From Debaryomyces hansenii CBS767 (taxonomy: Eukaryota > Ascomycota > Pichiomycetes > Serinales > Debaryomycetaceae), in contig NC_006047.2 of NCBI RefSeq assembly GCF_000006445.2, positions 62,001-126,000 on the forward strand: DNA of 64,000 nt, written 5' to 3'. Of this stretch, positions 9,307 through 17,228 are shown piece after piece. The translations under genes were made by a program, and so were the position numbers. A model generated the notes under the pieces. That model saw only the letters and a list, made by a program, of their open reading frames with translations, was not told the DNA's origin and did not search any database. Every line of letters begins with the position of its first letter. Position 1 is the stretch's first letter.

Positions 9307-10983
9307 TTAATCATCTTCATTTTTAAACTTTGGAAGGTACAATGGTTCATAGTTTGAACCCACAACAGATTGGTATATTGGTCTAGAATATAAGCTTCTC
9401 AAATCCAATAATTCGGGCTTTAAATCTTCAAGTTTGGAAACCCCAAGTAATTTCATGTCTCTAGCTATTTCGTCCTTCAACAATTCACAGGCTTTGACTA
9501 CTCCCTTCTTCCCATAGGCACTATTTGCGTACAAAAACGATCTTCCGAGTCCAACACCCTTTGCACCTAAACATAAAGCCTTAATTACATCACTTCCTCT
9601 TCTAATCCCCCCGTCGACATAAATTTCAATTTCGTTTTCTAACTTCTTTTCTCTTAAAACTGGCATAACGTCAGCCAAAACCTCAATTGGAGCTCTTGCA
9701 AAATCAAGTTGTCTACCACCATGGTTGGACAATACCACTCCGTCTACTTTATGTTCTATCGCAAGTAACACATCCTCCACTCTCTGGACACCTTTGATAA
9801 CGATAGGCAAGTTAGTTGCTTTCTTGAATTTGTCAATATCATCCCAACATAACCCAGCATCTCTATACGAAAGAATAAAATCGTCACCGCCACCGGAAGT
9901 TTCGTCACTCTCGTCATCATCTGTCTGTCCTACTTTAAACCTCAAGTCCTTTTCTCTACGTCCAAACAAGGGAGTGTCAACAGTCACAAATATAGCCTTA
10001 ATTCCCTTTTTCTCACAAGCGTCAATCATCTCGTAACTCAGAGTCCTGTCCTTATGCACATATAACTGAAACCATTGGGAAGTGCTTTTTTTTGCAAAGT
10101 CACTAATCTCATCGAAAGAATAGGATGCAGCACTTGAAATCATCTGGATAATATTCTCCGATCCGCATCCATCGGCGATCGATAATTCACCATCAGGGTG
10201 ACCAAGTTTTGCAGCAGCAGCAGCAGAACAATAAAAAGGAGCGTCTGTCTTCGTGCCTAACATCTCAGTCGACATATCAATATCAGCAGTATCAATTAAG
10301 ACTTTTGGATTAAAAAAAATCCTAAGGAATGCATTATTATTTTCCCTCATAGTTACCTCATCATCAGAACCTCCCGAGTAATACGACCAAGCACTTTTTG
10401 GAAGTATTGCCTTAGCTACATATTCAAAATCGGATAAATTGAACATCGCAGCCAAAGGAGGTTTGTTTTCTATTCTCTCAAGCCTATCTTCGTCGTTATC
10501 TTCGGTAATATCGGCTGCTTTCTCCATTTCTCCTATTAATGGACCAAGATAATTTTCTGGCGATAAATATTTGCTAAACACATCCTTAGCATGGAACTTA
10601 TTGAAAATAAGACTAGCATCACAACCCGCATAGTGCGTGATAATATCAGCACCTCCTGGGTGTTGTACCAAGAAATCAGTCAAATCGTAAACTTGGCCAT
10701 TAAGTGCGACCCAAATACCCTCAGAAGCCGAATTATGCTTCCTCAATTCTTCAACTGTGACACCCTGTGTCTGTTTCGAATCCAATGCAATGTTATCATC
10801 CTTGGAAATGAAGGCTGTAATCGTACCTAATAAAATGATGCTAGGTACCCATACCCCGGACTTTATTTTCCGTTCCCCATTAAACGGTGATTTCAACGCT
10901 CTAGTGCTGAAACGAAGTCTCAGTCTATAACTAAGTCTACCAATGGGTTTGTGCTTAAGGAGAGTAGAACGGAATCCAATCAT
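9307..10983 (-). CDS. CYB2: Flavocytochrome b2, L-lactate:cytochrome c oxidoreductase
   Basis: A two-domain protein with an N-terminal cytochrome b5 domain (haem ligands His in QHPGGADI and in NKFHAKDV), then an FMN-dependent alpha-hydroxyacid dehydrogenase domain (QLYVHKDR, VDTPLFGRREKD, VLSNHGGRQLD with the catalytic His, DGGIRRGSD). The open frame runs up to 11172, but that codon is GTG. An ATG at 10983 begins a basic, acid-free stretch (MIGFRSTLLKHKPIGRL...) typical of a mitochondrial presequence and gives 558 aa, close to yeast Cyb2. An upstream ATG at 11154 is less likely. The enzyme oxidises L-lactate to pyruvate in the intermembrane space. In this locus it would consume L-lactate formed from the L-lactaldehyde made by rhamnose breakdown. 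Confidence 0.9.
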   Translation of the reverse strand: MIGFRSTLLKHKPIGRLSYRLRLRFSTRALKSPFNGERKIKSGVWVPSIILLGTITAFISKDDNIALDSKQTQGVTVEELRKHNSASEGIWVALNGQVYDLTDFLVQHPGGADIITHYAGCDASLIFNKFHAKDVFSKYLSPENYLGPLIGEMEKAADITEDNDEDRLERIENKPPLAAMFNLSDFEYVAKAILPKSAWSYYSGGSDDEVTMRENNNAFLRIFFNPKVLIDTADIDMSTEMLGTKTDAPFYCSAAAAAKLGHPDGELSIADGCGSENIIQMISSAASYSFDEISDFAKKSTSQWFQLYVHKDRTLSYEMIDACEKKGIKAIFVTVDTPLFGRREKDLRFKVGQTDDDESDETSGGGDDFILSYRDAGLCWDDIDKFKKATNLPIVIKGVQRVEDVLLAIEHKVDGVVLSNHGGRQLDFARAPIEVLADVMPVLREKKLENEIEIYVDGGIRRGSDVIKALCLGAKGVGLGRSFLYANSAYGKKGVVKACELLKDEIARDMKLLGVSKLEDLKPELLDLRSLYSRPIYQSVVGSNYEPLYLPKFKNEDD

Positions 10984-11673
10984 CAGTAACTGTTTTGCTT
11001 TGAAGTGATTGAAATTTGCATTTCTACCTAACGAAATGGTCGATTTAAGTAATGAGAGTTGCCCCACTTGACTTTGACATTTTTGCACTGCGCACGAAGA
11101 ATGGAATGGGGAAATAAATTCGATGGCACAAATTATTAACTCGACGTCGTCCATTGATTGTGGTCTATACACACTTCAGCGAGCATTGAACTATATCGTA
11201 CTTAAATTATGTAAGTTTATGATTCCTTCCTTTGAACCATTTTTCGCTTTCTACTATACGTGTACGAGCGATAGAATATTCTTATAAGATATTTCCATTT
11301 TTTAATTGATGACGCATCATTGATCCCCCGAGTGATCTTTCCGGGTTCGTTTTGCTGTACCATATTCCATTCTTAAATTGTACTCTAAAATTTGTATTAC
11401 TTTTTCAACTTCTATTACGACACAAATAGGTCAAATATAAAAACACGTATTAACCAACAAAATCTGAGATCATGAGGTAATTGTTGGTTTTCTAGAGTAA
11501 ACTATTGTTCTTCAAAAAAAAAATAATGCGGTGCTACATAATAGGATTCGCAATAAAAATTGCAAGATCAGAAAACACCTTTCCACCGAATTGCGGGGCA
11601 GAAATAATAGACTTTTTCAATCCATTTTGAAAATTGAATAATTTATCGGAGGATTTGAATCTTATTAGATACT
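10984..11673. promoter_or_regulatory. Divergent promoter of CYB2 and the Zn2Cys6 regulator
   Basis: This spacer between two head-to-head genes is about 500-690 bp, depending on the CYB2 start. It contains GATCCCCCGAGTGATC at 11322-11337, in which TCCCCC matches the G-tracts before the two carriers of this locus. No further gene is supported. Confidence 0.4.
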
Positions 11674-13987
11674 ATGACGAAAACAACTAATTCTTCTGTT
11701 AACAAGGTACAGAAAGATAAACACAAGTTTGTTCTTGTTGAAGATGCTAAGATCTCACGTTCGTGTGATTTCTGTAAATCTAAAAAGGTTAAATGTGATG
11801 GGAACAAACCAAGCTGTAATTATTGTTTAAACCACGGTACGTATTAATTCGAGCTTATTTCAATTAGGTTGGGAACTAACATAAAATCTAGGCGAAAATT
11901 GCGTTTACAGCCAGATGAAGAAACCAGGCTTAAAAGCCGGTTACGGCCAACAAGTCTTCGATAGAATGTCTAACCTCGAAGGATCATTCAAAAAGGCCAC
12001 GGCAAATTCGAAAGAAGAAATAGAGCTTTTGAAGAAGAGACTTAGTTTATTCGAGGAGAAGCTCAATAGCATTGATTCTAACAATGTGATCAGAAATGGA
12101 CCAAATCAGGGGGGGTTAGGATCAGGACTGAATTCGTTGCTGAACCCAGTGCTGAATCCAGCACATTCATCAGAATCCAGCACTGAATTCAATACATTTC
12201 AAGATAGTATAAATGCATATGATACCATGTTGCCGTCCATTGATCAAATTAAGATGTTGATAGATATACACTTTGAAAAAGTGAACCCCATGTTTCCAAT
12301 TCTATGCCCTACCAATACAATTCCTAAATTATTAGAATTTAGTAGAACCACAACCACACCGCTTTTGTTGGGAGTCATATTATGTGCCTTACGATTTGCA
12401 GGATCTTTTATGTTAAAAGAAGAAGTTAAAAAGTATCATAGCTATTGTAAGGGTCAAATTATTTCTACATGTATTGGTATGAGTAACATTGAACAATTAC
12501 AATCCATGACGCTATTGGCATTCGACCTATTTGGAAAATCAAATAACCCTGAGACATGGAGTTTTATATCATTAATATCCTCAGGCGTGGTCCACTTGAA
12601 TTTGACGAAGGAAAAAAGACAGACCCAACAGATAGTAATACCAAGTCCTGACCAAGAAGATAATAATAAACAATTAGAATCTAGAAAGCGTGCTATCAAA
12701 AATGTCAAATTGTTGAAGTCACCCATTGATTGGTTCGAAGAAGAATCTCGAAGACGTCTATTTTGGGAAATTTATATTTTAGATAAATTATCGAGTGTTT
12801 CGAATTCATTCCCTTTTAAAATCCCAGAGTCTGAAATTGACTGCTTATTACCTGTTGGGTATAACTCATGGATAGCCGACCATAACCACAGGAACGATAC
12901 AACAATACGCAACTCCCAACACAGAATTTTAAATGATAGTATCATCAATGCAAATATGCAGAATGACTTGTTTTTTGACAAGAATATTTATGATTCGACC
13001 TGCTTTTTAATTGAGTTAATCCATTTTTTGGGTAAAATACATGCATTCATGAGGCACCCAATAGATATTCAAAGCTTAAAAGATGTTTTAAATTGGCAAA
13101 TGAAGTTTTCCGAAATTGATAACGAAATTCAGAATTGGAGGAAGACTGTGCCCAAGAATTACCTTAATTTATTAGATAATGATACGTTTGATAGGTCATT
13201 AACAATTAAGGATGTCTTATTTCATGCCTTATATCATGCGACGATTATTAGATTAAATTCTGCTGCTGGATTTCCATACTTTCATTCTAACTATTTTTTA
13301 TCTTCTGAAGAAGCAAGGTTGAAAAGTTTACAGTCAGCTAATCATATTTTGAATTTATCGAGGAAATTACCACAAAGTTTTAACAATGACGAAGCCATCT
13401 ACGAACTATGTGGTCCGCAATATGCGTTTGCTGTTTGGGTAACTGCAAGGCTAATTTTGGTCAATGCCATACATTATGGAAATAGTTTGCCGCAGGAACT
13501 AGACTATTTGATTAATTTATTATCGAAGATTGGTGGAATATGGGAAAGTTCGATGAAATATTCTGAAATCTTAAGCTTTTTAAGAATGGATGAATTTGAG
13601 TCTACGGTAAATGATTTAAATTTCATGAGACTGATTGAAACATCTCATTCGGTGAATACCTATGATGGAGCTAATGATGACGATGATGACGATGATGACG
13701 AAGAGAGTGATCCTAATGAGCTGAAAACGCAAGGTCAACATCTTTCGAAGAGTGCAAGAATAATATCAGATATGAGACTCAATGCTTATATCGTGGACGT
13801 TATACTATCGAAAAAAATAGAAAAGTTTAAACAAAATGAAAATAAAGTGTCGACTAATTCACCTAATAATCAAAACGATTTCTCTAATATATTTGAATGG
13901 TTTAAATTACCTATCGCTCACGAGTTTAACGTCCCTTTTATGGCCAATAATGAAAAAGATGCGTATATAGAAGCATCTCAGCAATAG
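11674..13987 (+). CDS. Zn2Cys6 fungal-specific transcription factor, spliced; probable locus regulator
   Basis: An unspliced frame starting at 11915 misses the DNA-binding domain. An upstream ATG at 11674 opens exon 1 (11674-11836), and joining it at 11892 gives 752 aa with a perfect zinc cluster: CDFC, KSKKVKC, DGNKPSC, NYC, LNHGENC (about residues 32-60). A coiled-coil-like stretch follows (EEIELLKKRLSLFEEKL), then a Ser/Asn-rich linker, a fungal_trans middle homology region, and an acidic run of Asp/Glu near residue 650. It is divergent from CYB2 and flanked by carriers. In Scheffersomyces stipitis the rhamnose cluster includes a regulator (TRC1), so a similar activating role is likely but unproven. 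The linker contains several CTG codons, of interest for the genetic code. Confidence 0.85.
11837..11891 (+). other. Spliceosomal intron inside the zinc-cluster coding region
   Basis: 55 nt, GTACGT at the 5' end, AACTAAC as branch-point candidate near 11874-11880, and TCTAG at the 3' end. It interrupts a Gly codon between the fifth and sixth cysteines of the cluster. Removing it restores the frame and the sixth cysteine. Confidence 0.85.
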
Positions 13988-14280
13988 ATACAATTAGACT
14001 CATTAGTTGATAAAAACTATATATAGTTGGATTATGTGATAGATTGTAATAATACACAATTTAGAGAAGAAAAATGTGATACGTTAGCAATATGAAGATG
14101 CTGGAGAAACCCTTGTTGGATGCAAATTATAAAAGTTTCAAGCAATATCGCATTGACTTTATCCAACTGTATATATGTTTTTGCCCTGTTTTGCTTTTAA
14201 ATCTAATTTAATGTATAGTAAAGTTTAGATCGTATTTTGTTCAATATACTGTTACATTATCCTAAATTCTATGTACAATA
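13988..14280. other. Convergent spacer
   Basis: 293 bp between the stop of the regulator and the stop of the alpha-glucoside-type carrier. Nothing beyond 3' ends was seen. Confidence 0.5.
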
Positions 14281-15900
14281 TCAAGCTTCAATATGTTCAA
14301 CTTCGAGTCCCTTTTTCTCATCATTTTGTTCAGTAGCTTTAATTTGCGTATCTGAAATAAAATTCCTAAACTTCCTGGCTGGGACCTTTTTTATATACAT
14401 TTCATCAATTTCATCAAATGACCTGTTTGCAGTTTCTGGTAAATAGAAATAAAAACAGAATATACTAATAAAGCAACAAGCAGCAAATATGAAATTAATC
14501 TTAGATCCCATATTTGCTTGATCTGGATTGAACATGAAAGGCAAAACGAATTGCCACATACATTGTAAACCATTATTCGCAGCCAACCCAATTGAGATAG
14601 TTTTAACCCTTAGTTGAGAACTAGGATTTTCTGCATTTATAACATAAGAAAGGGGACCGATGCTTGGGTTGTAAAAAAAGTTATACATAGTCATGAATGC
14701 GGACGCACCAGTTAAGTAGCTTTCTTTGTTGCTGCAACCCAAGCCTGCAGTAATAACATTAAGTACAAATAAAGAAATCATACCGTATAGCATAACATGC
14801 CTTCTTCCGAATCTATCAAGGATAAACCATGAAGCAATGCAACCTAAAATAGACAAAGCTTGTTGACCAACACTTATTTGAAACGACAGGTGAGTATTAT
14901 ACCCAGCTAATTGGAAAAAATAAGTAGAGTATGAACCAACGTAGGCGACACCACTCATAGGCTGCATAATGAAAGGTGATATTGCAATAAATGTTCTTTT
15001 TAAGTTAATTCCCCTAAAGCAATCCACAAAAGATGACGATATAGTAGTATGTCTAGCTTCTTCTACTGTTTTTTTAATGACAGTTAACTGATGTTTTGCG
15101 AGTGCTTCACCTTTATACAATTTTCTCAATTGTTTTAGAGCCTTTTCGTCTGCATTTTTTAACACATAATAGTACGGGGATTCTGGAATACAAAATAACA
15201 TGATAAAAGATGTTCCACTAAATGCCCATTGACTCAAAAACAAGCTCCTATATGCCATTCTATCATCTCGAGTCGATGTTGTATTTGCAATCAAATAACA
15301 GACAAATGGGCCCAAAGATAACGACAAACTAATTGCAGCAACGGATAATCCTCTTAAAGCTAAAGGGGTAATCTCAGCAATCAAAGACGTAGATACTGCA
15401 GCAATAATTCCTAAAGAGAGTGCATTTAAGAATTTTCCAGCAAAGAATACCTCAATCGTAGTGGAAACATACTCAAGAACGATAAATCCAATTGTCGCTC
15501 CAACAGCGATTAAAAGTGTGAGCTTTCTACCGATTGAATCTGCCATATAGGAGCCTAAAAACCCGCCTATAACAACAGATCCACTCGGGCCACCAGAAAT
15601 TGCTGATTGCCATTTACCATCTAAAACATAATCACCTTCGAAATAATATCCAAAATCACGTCTAAATGTAGGAATAGAGACTACCATACCACCAGCCTGA
15701 GTTTCATAACCAACTAATATCATAACCCATAATAATATCAAAATATAAACGCATGTCCTAGGGTACGCTCTAATAGCCTCATACCTGGTATACTTGTGCT
15801 CGATTGTTTGTTGAAAAACTGCGGTTTCTTCCACAAGTTGAGATAGTTCTTGATCGATTTTCTCTTCTGAGATCTTGGGCGAAGGAATTAGCTTTGACAT
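14281..15900 (-). CDS. MFS transporter of the alpha-glucoside/oligosaccharide type
   Basis: The open frame extends to 15927, but that codon is TTG. The first ATG is at 15900 and gives 539 aa (MSKLIPSPK...). Helix signatures: GYETQAGGMVVSIPTFRRDFG after helix 1, ADSIGRKLT, CIPESPYYYVLKNADEKAL, GVAYVGSYSTYFFQLAGY, DRFGRRHVMLYG, and LPETANRSFDEIDEMY. This resembles the maltose/MAL11 branch of the sugar porters, which carries disaccharides, rather than the hexose branch. That matters here because all the intact hydrolases look cytosolic, so a carrier for rhamnosyl-glucuronate or similar oligosaccharides is required. The substrate is inference. Confidence 0.85.
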   Translation of the reverse strand: MSKLIPSPKISEEKIDQELSQLVEETAVFQQTIEHKYTRYEAIRAYPRTCVYILILLWVMILVGYETQAGGMVVSIPTFRRDFGYYFEGDYVLDGKWQSAISGGPSGSVVIGGFLGSYMADSIGRKLTLLIAVGATIGFIVLEYVSTTIEVFFAGKFLNALSLGIIAAVSTSLIAEITPLALRGLSVAAISLSLSLGPFVCYLIANTTSTRDDRMAYRSLFLSQWAFSGTSFIMLFCIPESPYYYVLKNADEKALKQLRKLYKGEALAKHQLTVIKKTVEEARHTTISSSFVDCFRGINLKRTFIAISPFIMQPMSGVAYVGSYSTYFFQLAGYNTHLSFQISVGQQALSILGCIASWFILDRFGRRHVMLYGMISLFVLNVITAGLGCSNKESYLTGASAFMTMYNFFYNPSIGPLSYVINAENPSSQLRVKTISIGLAANNGLQCMWQFVLPFMFNPDQANMGSKINFIFAACCFISIFCFYFYLPETANRSFDEIDEMYIKKVPARKFRNFISDTQIKATEQNDEKKGLEVEHIEA

Positions 15901-16225
15901 GACATGGATTTTGTCTAACAATATCAAACGAACATTTCCATTCTAAGGATAACATGTGTATTTATACATATCATTTCTATAGGTATAGTAAAACTAACTC
16001 ATTGAATAGTATAGGCTTGCTTTCAAATAATTATTTTGGATCATTATAGCCTGCATATTCAAGCGGGGGGATAATCTTTCGGATCAATTCCTAAAACAGC
16101 TAAAGCGAATATTGATCTTCCAAGCCCTAGTTTTCGAACACGGTACTATCCTTAAATATATAATATGCATATAATGCTGGTAAGATATCGACTAATCGTA
16201 TGGAATAGATGTTCTTGATATCATT
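15901..16225. promoter_or_regulatory. Divergent promoter of the oligosaccharide-type carrier and a hypothetical gene
   Basis: It holds GCGGGGGGAT at 16063-16072 and TTCGGATCAATTCCTAAA at 16078-16095. The latter differs from the LRA1 promoter sequence at 28774-28791 by a single base over 18. Confidence 0.5.
16078..16095 (+). promoter_or_regulatory. TTCGGATCAwTTCC element
   Basis: TTCGGATCAATTCCTAAA, 17/18 identical to the LRA1 promoter element and sharing CGGATCAATTCC with the SOD promoter at 42621. CGG followed by an inverted CC(G) fits a zinc-cluster dimer site. It is 178 bp upstream of the carrier ATG and 131 bp upstream of the gene at 16226. Confidence 0.5.
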
Positions 16226-16816
16226 ATGTCCATTGATGCATGTTATAAATTTTGGTCTTCTGAAAGGCTTGCGTTCTTCTTAGTTGTAAGAGGATGTGAC
16301 TTTCCAAATGGATTAACAAGGGAAGAATTGGAGGGTATGGTAAGGGAAAAGGCTAAAGTCCCAATTTTAAAAGTACCAGTAAACGAGACAACACTTAGGC
16401 AATTAATTCCTGATCAATTAATTACCTGGTTGTTTTTTAGAGGTTACGTGGTAACTCCAAAAGCCAAGCCAATGCTAATGGTTCCCGAGGAAAATACTGT
16501 TCCTAACTATAAAGAGTTTTTAAGAGTCGCAAATAAGGATTATAAAGAAAAGATTTCTAATATGGATGAAGCTAGTGCTTTGGAGATAAAGTACCAATTA
16601 GCTAAAATTCTAACAACCAAATATGCGTTTTTGCTTGAACCTACTGAAGACTGGAATTTCATGGAACATCGTTACCGCTCTAAAGACTTGGACATCATTT
16701 TAGAGTTATTCGGAGTCTATGATGATGATGATTCCAAAGTTAAATGCGCGGAATTATTAACCAAACAAGATTTGGCTAAGAGAAGTGTAGATTTTTTTGC
16801 TACTGGGAATTTATAG
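16226..16816 (+). CDS. Hypothetical protein with SAP/Ish1-like N-terminal segment
   Basis: 196 residues, not recognised. The first 45 residues (YKFWSSERLAFFLVVRGCDFPNG...EELEGMV) have the spacing of a SAP- or Ish1-type helix-extended-helix motif, with Trp, a Leu/Phe helix, Arg-Gly and Pro before a second helix. The rest is charged and helical with no membrane segment or signal peptide. It shares a 325-bp promoter, with the TTCGGATCA element, with the oligosaccharide-type carrier. It may therefore be co-regulated with the locus, or may simply be an unrelated resident. No enzymatic role is suggested. Confidence 0.6.
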   Translation: MSIDACYKFWSSERLAFFLVVRGCDFPNGLTREELEGMVREKAKVPILKVPVNETTLRQLIPDQLITWLFFRGYVVTPKAKPMLMVPEENTVPNYKEFLRVANKDYKEKISNMDEASALEIKYQLAKILTTKYAFLLEPTEDWNFMEHRYRSKDLDIILELFGVYDDDDSKVKCAELLTKQDLAKRSVDFFATGNL

Positions 16817-17228
16817 ACTTATTCTTATATACTTCAATACATGAAAATCTACTACTTATCTAAATAAGTTCATTTACAAGTTATTTTGTAACGTATGGTA
16901 TAAATAATGATACTATAACCTAATCGGATAGTTCTATTTTGGATTAAGATGTTCACGATAATAATCTACTTAAATTGAGCAGTAAATTAGGTCGTATACT
17001 ATTTTCAATACACCATATACAGAAATGGTAGTATAACCTAATCAGATAAGTTTCTTCGGATAGATTTCTCTGAGATGGAGTCCCCTCCCCTCCCCCGCAT
17101 GGCGGGAAGAAGATCGCACGAACTTGTATTATAGTTTTCAAGATGATGTTATCTACTATGTATATAAATCGTGCAGTAATTTAGTTATATATAATATTAT
17201 GGTGAATTAAAATAGACATTAAAAGGAA
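16817..17228. promoter_or_regulatory. GH78 promoter with internal duplication and C-rich block
   Basis: 412 bp. The sequence AcTATAACCTAATCgGATA near 16911-16930 recurs as AgTATAACCTAATCaGATA near 17031-17050, and a second shared piece, around GCAGTAAaTTAG, recurs in the same order at 16978 and 17173. This indicates an old tandem duplication, with the block CCCCTCCCCTCCCCC (17082-17096) in the second unit. The inverse of that block contains GGGGGAGGGG, as in the GH88/BNR_4 promoter. Confidence 0.5.
17082..17096 (-). promoter_or_regulatory. G-rich promoter element before GH78
   Basis: On the minus strand it reads GGGGGAGGGGAGGGG. It contains the same GGGGGAGGGG ten-mer as the two copies at 4053 and 4189, and two STRE cores. 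It lies about 135 bp upstream of the ATG. Confidence 0.5.

Noticed and set aside
10984..11172. N-terminal extension of CYB2 from 11172
   Set aside because: The first codon there is GTG, and the extension is unlike the family. The ATG at 10983 begins a proper mitochondrial presequence.
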